24,451 nucleotides of DNA from CAYJHC01 sp964370075 (GTDB lineage: Bacteria; Bacillota; Clostridia; Peptostreptococcales; Anaerovoracaceae), in NCBI GenBank assembly GCA_964370075.1, contig CAYJHC010000018.1, forward strand, positions 1 through 24,451, given 5' to 3'. The notes under the pieces were generated by a model that worked only from the letters and a program-made list of their open reading frames with translations, was not told the origin of the DNA and did not search any database. The translations under genes and the position numbers were made by a program. Shown here in pieces: positions 8,608 to 16,370 of this stretch. Positions within the stretch are counted from its first letter, which is position 1; each line of letters opens with the position of its first letter.

Positions 8608-9252
8608 TTATTTTTTCGAAGGTTCTTCTGCTTCGTCAGTCATAAAGTCTTCAGCAAATTCTTCCATTTGTCTTTCGCCTCTCTTTGTTACAACTTCTGC
8701 TTTTTCTTTGATTTTGTCATATACATCACTTGTAACAACTTTATCATAGACTGAAGTACCCTTTACTTTATCAACAACATCTTTACTCTTTGTCTTAACA
8801 GTATCAGCCGCTGTATATCCTTTTTCAACTACAACATTCACACCATCTTTAGCAGTTCCGCTTACGTCAACAATGGTTCCATCTGTCTTTACAATTTCAA
8901 TATTGCATTTAAATCCAAATGAAGCTGCAGTAGCAATTATAAACCCCCAAGGAGTAATAAAGGCTCCTACTAAACCGATACTTACAGGAACACTTAAAAC
9001 AGAATCACCATCTTCATTTGTAATTCTAATTTTTGAAGCATTTCCCTTAGCTAAGGTTTCTTTTAATGCTGCTAGTATATTCTGCCCTACATTTCCTAGT
9101 GCCTTATTGTCATCCCCTTCAACCATAGATTCTAAACTAACTATTGCATCTACCACACTTCCATTTGCATTCTCTAAAGCTGCCTTTGCTTCTTTATAGC
9201 TAACACCTGTTTTCTCTTTTACTAATTCAATTTTTTCCAAAGTAATTTCCAT
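8608..9252 (-). CDS. DUF4342 protein with UBA-like N-terminus
   Basis: A 214-residue protein of unknown function. The first 40 residues (LEKIELVKEKTGVSYKEAKAALENANGSVVDAIVSLE) form a UBA/EF-Ts-like helical unit. The middle (about 70-130) is a beta-rich DUF4342 domain with a hydrophobic glycine-rich stretch VSIGLVGAFITPWGFIIATAASFGF that could insert in or lie on a membrane. The tail (about 145-214) is charged and probably helical, with a near-repeat around VYDKVVTSDVYDKIKEKAE. AGGAGG precedes the ATG by five bases. It sits between recO and glyS, 26 bases after recO, which suggests co-transcription. The domain name is recognised from the motif pattern; the function is unknown. Confidence 0.8.
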   Translation of the reverse strand: MEITLEKIELVKEKTGVSYKEAKAALENANGSVVDAIVSLESMVEGDDNKALGNVGQNILAALKETLAKGNASKIRITNEDGDSVLSVPVSIGLVGAFITPWGFIIATAASFGFKCNIEIVKTDGTIVDVSGTAKDGVNVVVEKGYTAADTVKTKSKDVVDKVKGTSVYDKVVTSDVYDKIKEKAEVVTKRGERQMEEFAEDFMTDEAEEPSKK

Positions 9253-9278
9253 ATAATCCTCCTCAATTCCATAAAGTT

Positions 9279-10034
9279 TTAATTAAGCGCTATCTCATCA
9301 CTTTTCATATTGTCAATCCCTAAGTGGCATTTATAGTAGTCTCCTAAAATCTTATCTATGGTTTTCTCTTTTTTTTCATCAAGTCTCAGTTCTCTAAATG
9401 CTGATAATGGCTTGTTTTCAAAAAAAATAATAATATTTAGTATATCAAAACTAGTATTAAAAATCAATGAAGAAGAACTATCTTCCTCATTATTTTTATT
9501 ATAGCATTCTTTACAAATAACCGTCCCCTCACTAACTGATAGTTTTTCCAAATTATCTTTTCTTCCACAAGTTCCACAATTAGCTAGATTTGGCATATAT
9601 CCCAATAGTTTTAGTAATTTAATCTTATATGCTATGGTCAATGTTTTAAAATCGCTTTTTCTAAATGAAATTTCTTGTAGAAACTCTACTAATAATTTGT
9701 ATACATCCCTTTGGTTCTCCCCTTCATCAATAACCTTATCCGTCAACTCTAAGATTGATGATCCCGCAATGTATTTATCAATATCTTCTCCTATACTAAA
9801 ATAGCTTTCTTTAGTTTCTGCCTTAGAAATATTATAGAACTCTCCTTTTTTATAAATTTCAAATCGTGAAATTGTAAATGGGCTTAATGGAAGTGCTGTT
9901 TTTGATTTACTTTTTAAATTAATATTAGTTCCAACCGAAAGTTTACCATATTTTTCAGTAAGTAATATCAACATCTTCCTTTCATTAACAATATTTCTGC
10001 GGCGCAAAACCAAGCCTTCAGTTTCTAACAACAT
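9279..10034 (-). CDS. recO: DNA repair protein RecO
   Basis: A 251-residue RecO, the mediator of RecF-pathway recombination that helps load RecA and anneal strands. The N-terminal OB-fold begins with the typical ETEGLVLRRRNIVNERKMLILLTEKYGKLSV. A four-cysteine zinc site is present (Cys153 and 156 in NCGTCG, Cys174 and 177 in ICKECY). The gene starts three bases after the era stop codon, with AAGGA about seven bases before the ATG, so translation is closely linked to era. The order era-recO is common in Firmicutes. Confidence 0.93.
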   Translation of the reverse strand: MLLETEGLVLRRRNIVNERKMLILLTEKYGKLSVGTNINLKSKSKTALPLSPFTISRFEIYKKGEFYNISKAETKESYFSIGEDIDKYIAGSSILELTDKVIDEGENQRDVYKLLVEFLQEISFRKSDFKTLTIAYKIKLLKLLGYMPNLANCGTCGRKDNLEKLSVSEGTVICKECYNKNNEEDSSSSLIFNTSFDILNIIIFFENKPLSAFRELRLDEKKEKTIDKILGDYYKCHLGIDNMKSDEIALN

Positions 10035-10037
10035 ATA

Positions 10038-10916
10038 TTATTCCTTATACCCAAGGTTCGAAAGCATACTATCCATATCTCTCCAGTTTTCTTTTATTTT
10101 AACCCAAAGCTCTAAATATACCTTTGTTCCTATAAGAGCTTCAATATCTTTTCTTGATGCTTGTCCAACACCTTTCAGTTTTCGTCCACCTTTACCTATA
10201 ATTATCCCCTTATGAGATTTTTTTTCACAATAAATAATTGCTCCTATGTTGGTAATGGTTCCTTTTTCTTCATAACTCTCTATTTCAACAGCTACTCCAT
10301 GTGGAATTTCATCCTCTAAATACATAAGTAACTTTTCTCTGATTATTTCGCTTACTATAAACCTTTCTGGATGGTCAGTTATTGACTCAGCGGGAAAATA
10401 CATTGGGCCTTCTTCTAACTTACCTTTAATTGTCTCAATAGTTGAGTCAATATTCTTCCCTTCTGCAGCTGAAATACCAATTATTTCATCAAACATATTC
10501 AGTTTTTCGTATTCATGATAAATGTTTTCAAACTCCTTCGGCTCGTGTAAATCTATTTTATTAATAATTAAGATTTTCGGTGTTTTAATTTCATTCAATG
10601 CATCCACTACAAATTGATCTCCTGGACCTATTTTTTTGCAATCATCAACTAAAAATAATATTAAATCCACTTCTTCTAAAGTCTTTAACGCTGATCCTGT
10701 CATAAACTCTCCAAGCTTAGTTTTCGCTTTGTGTATTCCAGGTGTATCAATGAAGATAATTTGGGCTTCATCGTCAGTGTATATACCTCTAATTGTATTT
10801 CTTGTAGTTTGCGGTTTATCCGTTGTAATTGCTATTTTTTCACCTAAGGCGCTGTTTAAAAATGTTGATTTCCCAACATTTGGTCTTCCTATTATACTTA
10901 TAAATCCACTCTTCAA
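10038..10916 (-). CDS. era: GTPase Era
   Basis: A 292-residue GTPase that binds 16S rRNA and helps mature the small ribosomal subunit. The G motifs are clear: GRPNVGKS (10-17), the switch I region TTDKPQTTRN (31-40), DTPGIH (57-62) and NKID (119-122). A C-terminal KH RNA-binding domain has IIGKGGRKLKGVGQASRKDIE. The start codon is TTG at 10916, overlapping the cdd stop codon by four bases (TTGA). A GGAGGG site lies nine bases upstream and no ATG is nearby, so TTG is well supported. The overlap points to coupled translation with cdd. Confidence 0.96.
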   Translation of the reverse strand: MKSGFISIIGRPNVGKSTFLNSALGEKIAITTDKPQTTRNTIRGIYTDDEAQIIFIDTPGIHKAKTKLGEFMTGSALKTLEEVDLILFLVDDCKKIGPGDQFVVDALNEIKTPKILIINKIDLHEPKEFENIYHEYEKLNMFDEIIGISAAEGKNIDSTIETIKGKLEEGPMYFPAESITDHPERFIVSEIIREKLLMYLEDEIPHGVAVEIESYEEKGTITNIGAIIYCEKKSHKGIIIGKGGRKLKGVGQASRKDIEALIGTKVYLELWVKIKENWRDMDSMLSNLGYKE

Positions 10917-11299
10917 AATTTAAATCCCTCCAAAAATACTTCATTCAACTTTTTTATTATCAAATTATCTTCATCTTTCCCTACTATGATTTCCAGTTCA
11001 GGAGAAAACTCATAAATAAATTGCCTACAAATTCCACAAGGCCATGCAATTGCATCCTCAGAATACACCGCCATTGCTATATATTTCATTTTTCCCTCAG
11101 ATATAGCTTTTGACATTGCAACCCTTTCTGCACAAATTGTTGCTCCATATGAGGCGTTTTCAATATTACAACCAGTATATACCATTTCATCTTCTGTTAA
11201 TAGAGCCGCCCCTACCTTAAATTTAGAATATGGAGCATATGCCAAGTTAGCTGCTTCTTTTGCAATTAAAAACAATTCTTTTCTTACACTATCTTTCAT
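10913..11299 (-). CDS. cdd: Cytidine deaminase
   Basis: A 128-residue homotetrameric-type cytidine deaminase, which converts cytidine and deoxycytidine to uridine forms in pyrimidine salvage. Zinc ligands and the catalytic glutamate are in TICAERVA (Cys56, Glu58) and PCGICRQ (Cys88, Cys91). The N-terminal YAPYSKFKVGAALL and GCNIENASYG substrate-site motifs are intact. It overlaps the end of ybeY by 11 bases and the start of era by 4 bases, so it is embedded in the operon. A GAGG site lies about twelve bases before its ATG, slightly far, so coupling to ybeY translation may matter. Confidence 0.95.
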   Translation of the reverse strand: MKDSVRKELFLIAKEAANLAYAPYSKFKVGAALLTEDEMVYTGCNIENASYGATICAERVAMSKAISEGKMKYIAMAVYSEDAIAWPCGICRQFIYEFSPELEIIVGKDEDNLIIKKLNEVFLEGFKF

Positions 11300-11807
11300 A
11301 TTTTTTTAATTCCTCTAATACTATTTCTTCTTTTCTCCTCATAATATCCTTTTCACCCTCATCAATATGATCAAAACCCAATAAATGCAGTATACTGTGG
11401 ATATATAAGTACATTAATTCTCTTTGAAAACTATGATTAAATTCTTCACTCTGTTCCTTTACCTTTTCTAATGCAATTACAACATCTCCTAGAAAAAACA
11501 CATTATCTTCATAATTAGATTCTTTTAAATATCCAATCTCTTCTTTAATTTCTTCTAGGTTTTCATATTGAGGAAAAGATAGTACATCTGTTATTTTATC
11601 ATTCCCTCGATAATCCCTATTTAAATTTTTGATTTCATCAAGGCTTGTAAAAGTTAGACTAATTTCTAAATTATGAAAGTCAACTCCCTCCTTTTTTAAA
11701 GTTAGACTTGTAGCTGTAGCCATATCTTCTAGAATAACATCATAATCCTGAATATAGTCTTTCAATATATCAATTTCAGAGCATTCAATGCATATTTCTT
11801 TATTCAA
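11289..11807 (-). CDS. ybeY: Endoribonuclease YbeY (rRNA maturation factor)
   Basis: A metal-dependent RNase that takes part in 16S rRNA 3'-end maturation and ribosome quality control. The zinc motif HSILHLLGFDH (His137, His141, His147) is complete, and the central NRDYRGNDKITDVLSFP is typical. The frame is open back to an ATG at 11846, but that start would lie 47 bases inside phoH and has no ribosome site. AGAGGAG lies six bases before a TTG at 11807, giving a 172-residue protein close to family length, so I prefer the TTG. It then overlaps the phoH stop by 8 bases. The order phoH-ybeY is highly conserved. Confidence 0.9.
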   Translation of the reverse strand: MNKEICIECSEIDILKDYIQDYDVILEDMATATSLTLKKEGVDFHNLEISLTFTSLDEIKNLNRDYRGNDKITDVLSFPQYENLEEIKEEIGYLKESNYEDNVFFLGDVVIALEKVKEQSEEFNHSFQRELMYLYIHSILHLLGFDHIDEGEKDIMRRKEEIVLEELKKYER

Positions 11808-12771
11808 AATCTTCTCCTCTATGATCATTATCAGCATATTCATCATAAGCTTTAATTATCTTCTTAACCAATTCATGTCTTACTACATCTATAGCCTTCA
11901 TATGAGTAAATCCTATTCCACGTACTCCTTTTAGAATTTTTTCTGCATGCACTAAACCTGAATCTTTCCCCCTAGGTAAATCTATTTGGGTTACATCTCC
12001 TGTAATTACACACTTTGACCCAAACCCCATTCTAGTTAGAAACATTTTCATCTGCTCTCTTGTAGTGTTTTGAGCTTCATCTAAAATAATAAATGCATTA
12101 TCTAAAGTACGTCCCCGCATATATGCTAGTGGAACAATTTCAATCAACTCTTTTTCCTTTAATTTAATTGTAGCTTCTCTTCCAAGCATTTCATATAAAG
12201 CATCATACAGAGGTCTTAGATAAGGATCCACCTTTTCTTGTAAGTCCCCTGGGAGAAATCCTAGTCTTTCACCGGCTTCTACTGCTGGCCTTGCTAATAT
12301 TATTTTTTGAATCTGTTTTTGTTTATAAGCTTTTATTGCCATTGCAACAGCTAAGTAAGTTTTCCCTGTTCCTGCTGGTCCTATTCCAAATACAACATCA
12401 TATTTTTCTATTTCACCAATATATTTTTTTTGACCTAGGGTTTTAGCTTTTATTGGTTTCCCCATATGAGTATAGCAAACTATATCCTTTTCTAGCTGGT
12501 TGTCTTTATATGACAGTCCTTTATTTGCCAAATCAATTACATAATCTACTTTTTGAGAATTAAGCTTCTCTCCTGTTTCTAATATACTAATAAGTTCATT
12601 TATTACTTTTTCCACTTTTTCAGAGTCAGCACCAATAAGTGTTAAATACCCATCTCTTTGGACTAAAAGGCAGTCAAATTGTTCTTCAATCAATTTAAGA
12701 TTTTTATCTAAATCTCCTAGAAGTTCTTTACTATCTATATTATCTCCTATTAAAATTTTAATGTTTTCCAA
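11800..12771 (-). CDS. phoH: PhoH family ATPase
   Basis: A 323-residue PhoH-like protein, an RNA-associated P-loop ATPase found next to ybeY in most Firmicutes. The N-terminal 100 residues are a small KH-like region. Walker A GPAGTGKT is at 131-138 and the Walker B segment FIILDEAQN is near residue 230, followed by the sensor-like VITGDVTQIDLP. The start codon is TTG at 12771 with GGAGGG four bases upstream. It is the first gene of the large minus-strand block. Confidence 0.93.
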   Translation of the reverse strand: MENIKILIGDNIDSKELLGDLDKNLKLIEEQFDCLLVQRDGYLTLIGADSEKVEKVINELISILETGEKLNSQKVDYVIDLANKGLSYKDNQLEKDIVCYTHMGKPIKAKTLGQKKYIGEIEKYDVVFGIGPAGTGKTYLAVAMAIKAYKQKQIQKIILARPAVEAGERLGFLPGDLQEKVDPYLRPLYDALYEMLGREATIKLKEKELIEIVPLAYMRGRTLDNAFIILDEAQNTTREQMKMFLTRMGFGSKCVITGDVTQIDLPRGKDSGLVHAEKILKGVRGIGFTHMKAIDVVRHELVKKIIKAYDEYADNDHRGEDFE

Positions 12772-12793
12772 GATTCCCTCCTAATAATTACTG

Positions 12794-12828
12794 TTCCTAA
12801 TTATATAACATAATTAGGAATATAACAA
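12794..12828 (-). promoter_or_regulatory. Promoter of the phoH operon overlapping an inverted repeat
   Basis: On the minus strand TTGTTA (12823-12828) and TATAAT (12800-12805) are 17 bases apart, a strong vegetative promoter. A perfect 11-bp inverted repeat, TTCCTAATTAT and its complement (12794-12804 and 12810-12820, 5-base spacer), fills the spacer and covers the -10. Transcription would begin about 20 bases before the TTG start, so the repeat is more likely a repressor site in DNA than an RNA hairpin. Confidence 0.6.
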
Positions 12829-12961
12829 ATATATGATAAAAATTTTTTCATAGCTATTCATTTTTCTTTAATATACTTATTTTCTATGCTTGTTGACTAT
12901 GTTTTAATCTTAGCATTAACAACTAAACTTCAATTTACTCTATTTTTTCATTACCTTTATT

Positions 12962-12998
12962 AAAAAAAGTAGTTGTATTACGACAACTACTTTTTTTA
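12962..12998. terminator. Terminator after the EAL-domain gene
   Basis: AGTAGTTGT (12968-12976) pairs with ACAACTACT (12983-12991) around a six-base loop, and the stem is flanked by seven A and seven T residues. It is symmetrical, so it can act on both strands. The gene it serves is the minus-strand EAL gene that ends at 13005. Confidence 0.88.
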
Positions 12999-13004
12999 AT
13001 AAGT

Positions 13005-14252
13005 TTATTTTATTATTAGTTTCTCAAAAGGCTCTGGTTTAGCAAAATGATAGCCTTGAGAGTATTTTATTCCATTGTCAGAAACTATACATTGTATTTC
13101 TGCATTTTCTACAAATTCAGCTGCAACATCGGCTCCTATAAGTTTTGCCATATAGCATATCGACTCTAGTATTATTTGGTTTTCCTTGCTAGTTGTTATA
13201 TTCTTTATAATGTCTCCATCTATCTTAATAGTATTAGGTTTAAGAGACACGATTGAAGAATATGTAGCATATCCTACACCAAAGTCATCAACTGCTATTT
13301 TACATCCTATAGCCTTTATTTCTTCTAAAAACTCTTTGAGAGCTTTATTATTATTATAATTTTCCGTTTCAACAAATTCTATAACGACTTTTGAAGGATT
13401 AGGGTATTTTCTTAACCTGTCTAAAATCCACTCTTTCATTTCCTTAGTTTCTATATCATACATAGAGATATTTATCCCCAAAATGCTAGACTTATTCTCA
13501 AAGTCAGTTAAAGCTTTGTCTATCAATATTTTACTAATAGAAATATAAAGCTTTAGTTTTTTTGCTGCTTCCAAAAACATGCCCGGAACCCAAATATTAT
13601 TGTTTTCATCATAGATTCTCATTAAAGCTTCATATTTGTTTATCTCACCAGCATTATTATCATATATTCCTTGATAAAAAGGCACTACACGATTATTAAC
13701 AATCGCTTCATTAAGAAGTTGAAAAATTTTCACATCTTCTTTTCTTTCACTTAAAATAATGTCTCTTTCATTATTTTCTTCAATAAAGTTATTTTGAATA
13801 TTTTGATTGAAATAATATGAACTTCGTGCTCTATCTATTAAATCCTCACCAAAAACAAGAACAAATCTTGAAATACCACCTAAGTCTGTCTTCGCTGAAG
13901 ATACTAACTCATATTGTTCATGAAATCCTTTCATTAGATTTTTAAAATCTTGATCACTCATTTCATCATTTGCTACTGCCATAAAGTGCTTATATGTATG
14001 AGCATATACATGAATTATTTTATCCAAACCTAACTGTTTATATGCTGCATTCCCTGATTCTAAAATTTCCCTACAAGTACGTATGTACTTTTCTTCTCCA
14101 AATGTTGCAATCATCATATCTGCATTAATAACTTCAGTCATGCACATTTTTGTAAATTTTTTTGTCTCAAGGTCCTTTAAATACTGCTCATAACTTAATA
14201 TATTTAGCCTGTCATCTATAATTGGTGAATCTATTTTGCTCCCCATGTCCAT
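13005..14252 (-). CDS. c-di-GMP phosphodiesterase: degenerate GGDEF plus EAL domain
   Basis: A 415-residue cytoplasmic protein. Residues about 20-140 have the pattern of a GGDEF domain, but its signature is absent and YAHTYKHFMAV stands near the expected position, so cyclase activity is unlikely. The EAL domain (about 175-415) keeps what catalysis needs: the EAL glutamate in YEALMR (Glu208), the Asn of NIS (Asn261), Glu292 in IEFVETE, DDFG (Asp322-Asp323), the Lys of TIKIDG (Lys343), Glu379 in AEFVE, and QGYHFAKP (399-406). It should hydrolyse c-di-GMP to pGpG. No membrane segment or sensor domain is seen; the degenerate GGDEF may bind GTP as a regulator. GAGGG lies six bases before the ATG. 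It is a single-gene unit with its own promoter and terminator. Confidence 0.88.
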   Translation of the reverse strand: MDMGSKIDSPIIDDRLNILSYEQYLKDLETKKFTKMCMTEVINADMMIATFGEEKYIRTCREILESGNAAYKQLGLDKIIHVYAHTYKHFMAVANDEMSDQDFKNLMKGFHEQYELVSSAKTDLGGISRFVLVFGEDLIDRARSSYYFNQNIQNNFIEENNERDIILSERKEDVKIFQLLNEAIVNNRVVPFYQGIYDNNAGEINKYEALMRIYDENNNIWVPGMFLEAAKKLKLYISISKILIDKALTDFENKSSILGINISMYDIETKEMKEWILDRLRKYPNPSKVVIEFVETENYNNNKALKEFLEEIKAIGCKIAVDDFGVGYATYSSIVSLKPNTIKIDGDIIKNITTSKENQIILESICYMAKLIGADVAAEFVENAEIQCIVSDNGIKYSQGYHFAKPEPFEKLIIK

Positions 14253-14337
14253 CCACAGCCCTCTTTTCTAGTTTTAAAAAACTATCAGTATTTTTTAAAA
14301 TTGTTTTTTATTCAAGTATTGCTTTCTTCTAAATAGA

Positions 14338-14366
14338 ATTATATCACATTCATCTTATTCTTACAA
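14338..14366 (-). promoter_or_regulatory. Promoter of the EAL gene
   Basis: On the minus strand TTGTAA (14361-14366) and a perfect TATAAT (14338-14343) are separated by 17 bases. Transcription would begin near 14331 and give a leader of about 80 bases. Confidence 0.65.
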
Positions 14367-14499
14367 TATATTGCAAATTTAACCAAAAACAAAAATAACC
14401 TATTTGCCACAAATCAATTCAAAACTCAATACTATTTTTTATCAAAATTTGACAAAATACAATATAGTAACCATTTATCTGTAAATATTAATACAGAAG

Positions 14500-14865
14500 T
14501 TATACTTGAATCCCATGTGGTACTGGCTTTTTAGTTTCAGGGTCGACACTCACAAATTTAATATCTGCTGACAAATGCTCTGTTCCACCAACTTCTGAAA
14601 CACCAACTACATTAACAGTTAAGCTGGTTCTTCCAGCTGATGTTACTTTTGCTACAAACTTAATTATATCTCCCGGAAGTATTGATTTGAAAAATTCAAA
14701 ATTCTCCATTTTCAAAAATAACAGACCCTTTGAATCTCCTCTTGCTGCAACTGCTGCAACAAAGCTACTTTCAATAACCCAATCTGCTGCTCTTCCTGCA
14801 TATAATACCATATGATGATTTAAATCTTCCATTCTTATCATATGGGTAGTATAATATTCTTTCAT
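14500..14865 (-). CDS. Hotdog-fold acyl-CoA thioesterase-like protein
   Basis: A 121-residue single hotdog domain. The N-terminal MIRMEDLNHHMVLYAGRAADWVIESSFVAAVAA matches the acyl-CoA hydrolase pattern, in which a short loop after Asn-His leads into the long central helix. The later segment PGDIIKFVAKVTSAGRTSLTVNVVG gives the beta strands after it. Such proteins cleave acyl-CoA thioesters; the substrate here cannot be told. The frame opens at 14886, but the GAAGGG about nine bases before the ATG at 14865 makes MKEYYTTH the likelier start; the longer form is possible. The gene is flanked by non-coding gaps on both sides. I see no clear terminator after it. Confidence 0.75.
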   Translation of the reverse strand: MKEYYTTHMIRMEDLNHHMVLYAGRAADWVIESSFVAAVAARGDSKGLLFLKMENFEFFKSILPGDIIKFVAKVTSAGRTSLTVNVVGVSEVGGTEHLSADIKFVSVDPETKKPVPHGIQV

Positions 14866-14940
14866 TGTTATTATCCCTTCTTCCATTATATATTACTCAT
14901 TTACACTATTGCCTTCAATTAACTGATCATGCCTATAAAA

Positions 14941-14964
14941 AGAGATAACATTACTGTTATCTCT
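14941..14964 (-). terminator. Terminator after rpsU-yqeY
   Basis: A perfect 10-bp stem AGAGATAACA (14941-14950) with TGTTATCTCT (14955-14964) and a four-base loop. On the minus strand it is followed by TTTTA, a short T tail. It lies ten bases after the yqeY stop. Confidence 0.8.
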
Positions 14965-14973
14965 TAAAGTATC

Positions 14974-15417
14974 TTACGATAGATATTCTTCTACAACTTT
15001 TTTTACGTCGCCACCGTCTGCCTTACCTTTAAGTTTTCCCATAACTGCACCAATTAACTTTCCCTTATCTTTAGTTTCTGTTATATTCATGCTTTCACTG
15101 GTTTCCTTTACAACAACTAATATTTCTTCTACGGACATTTGTTCTGGCAAATAACACATAAGCACTTTGATTTCATCTTTATAGGCATCCGCTAAATCAG
15201 TTCGATCTGCTTTTATAAAATCTTCTAGTGCATCTTTACGCATTTTTACTTGTTTAGTCAATATTTTCAAAACATCTTCATCAGTAGCTTCTTTTCTTTC
15301 GTCTACTTCAAGTTGTTTTATGGCAGCTCTTGCCAAATTGATGGTATTCTTTCGAACTTCATCTTTTGACTTCATAGCTTCTTTATAATCACTTATTAAC
15401 TGTGATTTAATATCCAT
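14974..15417 (-). CDS. yqeY: GatB/YqeY domain protein
   Basis: A 147-residue stand-alone YqeY protein, related to the tRNA-binding tail of GatB, the amidotransferase subunit. It is helical throughout and shows DYKEAMKSKDEVRKNTINLARAAIK at the start and KGKLIGAVMGKLKGKADGGDVKKVVEEYL at the end, both typical. Its cellular role is not settled; a link to tRNA or translation is inferred from the fold. AAGGAG lies seven bases before the ATG. It follows rpsU by 21 bases, a pairing conserved across Firmicutes, and the two share a promoter and terminator. Confidence 0.93.
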   Translation of the reverse strand: MDIKSQLISDYKEAMKSKDEVRKNTINLARAAIKQLEVDERKEATDEDVLKILTKQVKMRKDALEDFIKADRTDLADAYKDEIKVLMCYLPEQMSVEEILVVVKETSESMNITETKDKGKLIGAVMGKLKGKADGGDVKKVVEEYLS

Positions 15418-15438
15418 TGGATCACTCCTTAATCATGA

Positions 15439-15621
15439 TTAGAATTTCTTATTAGCTTTCTTTCTAGCAGCTTCTGATTTTCTTTTTCTCTTTACGCTTG
15501 GTTTTTCGTAATATTCTCTTTTTCTTAATTCACCAGAAATTCCATCTCTTGCACATGATCTTTTAAATCTTTTTAGTGCGCTTTCTAGACTTTCATTATC
15601 TTTTACAAATACTTGTGCCAT
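15439..15621 (-). CDS. rpsU: 30S ribosomal protein S21
   Basis: A 60-residue S21, at full family length. It begins with AQVFVKDNESLESALKRFKRSCARDGI, followed by LRKREYYEKPSVKRKRKSEAARK, a very basic tail that contacts 16S rRNA near the anti-Shine-Dalgarno end. The ribosome site AGGAGGTGA is a full complement of the 16S tail, placed about ten bases before the ATG, which suits a highly expressed gene. Confidence 0.98.
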   Translation of the reverse strand: MAQVFVKDNESLESALKRFKRSCARDGISGELRKREYYEKPSVKRKRKSEAARKKANKKF

Positions 15622-15668
15622 ATCTCTTGCTCACCTCCTGACTTCGCATAATATGCCTACATCCGTTA

Positions 15669-15697
15669 ATTATACATGAAGTTAAGACTAATTTCAA
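15669..15697 (-). promoter_or_regulatory. Promoter of rpsU-yqeY
   Basis: On the minus strand TTGAAA (15692-15697) and TATAAT (15669-15674) are separated by exactly 17 bases, close to the vegetative consensus. The start would be near 15662, about 40 bases before rpsU. Confidence 0.75.
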
Positions 15698-15833
15698 GAA
15701 AAAACTTAATTTTTAATATCTAAATCGACTTTTCAGAGCTAACCTAATTTTTTCAGGGTTTACTCTAACTCAAAAGCTAGAGCTCTACACAAGGAACTTT
15801 TTTCAAAATATCTACACTGATAAGTAGAGTTAC

Positions 15834-15853
15834 CTTAAAAATTCATTTTTAAG
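15834..15853 (-). terminator. Weak hairpin just after nrdG
   Basis: CTTAAAAAT (15834-15842) can pair with ATTTTTAAG (15845-15853) immediately after the nrdG stop. A second short stem, TCTAC/GTAGA (15811-15815 with 15824-15828), follows. Both are AT-rich and neither has a good T tail, so ending of the nrdDG transcript here is only a guess. Confidence 0.3.
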
Positions 15854-15854
15854 T

Positions 15855-16370
15855 CTACATGTATTCCTCCAGTACTACTATCTTTCCAGTCTCTCTGGAT
15901 TTTGGAACATCTATTATATTTTGATTCCTACTTCCTCTAAATCTTAAAGTTAAGTCTTTTTCTTCTTTAATAAATTTCCCATCAATAAGTATGTCTACCT
16001 TATCCATTAAATTAGCAATATTTTCATCAATTAAAGAAAGTTTAACTATTTCCTCATACCTATATCCTGAGAATAAAAGAACATTTAAGTTAGCAGCTTT
16101 GGCTGCGCTCGCAATTTTTTCACACTCAAAAGGCTGTACTAAAGGTTCTCCCCCTGATAAAGTAATACCCGTGAGAAGTTTATTAGAAGTGAATTTTTTT
16201 ATAACTTCTTCAATGCTATATTCTTCTCCACCCTGTATTTTCCACGATTCAGGATTATGACAAGCATCACAGTGATGTGGGCAGCCTTGGGTGAAAAGGA
16301 CAAATCTTAGGCCAGGCCCATCAACAATAGAATCATTAACCATCCCTGCAAGTCTAATGGTTTCAATCAT
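15855..16370 (-). CDS. nrdG: Anaerobic ribonucleotide reductase activating protein
   Basis: A 171-residue radical SAM enzyme that makes the glycyl radical on NrdD. The iron-sulfur motif CPHHCDAC (Cys30, Cys34, Cys37) lies in the expected FTQGCPHHCDACHNPESW context, and SGGEP follows at about residues 92-96. Its ATG shares one base with the nrdD stop (TAATG), and GAGGTGA precedes it within nrdD. Co-expression with nrdD is therefore nearly certain. Confidence 0.96.
   Translation of the reverse strand: MIETIRLAGMVNDSIVDGPGLRFVLFTQGCPHHCDACHNPESWKIQGGEEYSIEEVIKKFTSNKLLTGITLSGGEPLVQPFECEKIASAAKAANLNVLLFSGYRYEEIVKLSLIDENIANLMDKVDILIDGKFIKEEKDLTLRFRGSRNQNIIDVPKSRETGKIVVLEEYM

Noticed and set aside
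14449..14475. TTGACA on the plus strand as a promoter
   Set aside because: No -10 element stands at a proper distance and no plus-strand gene follows.
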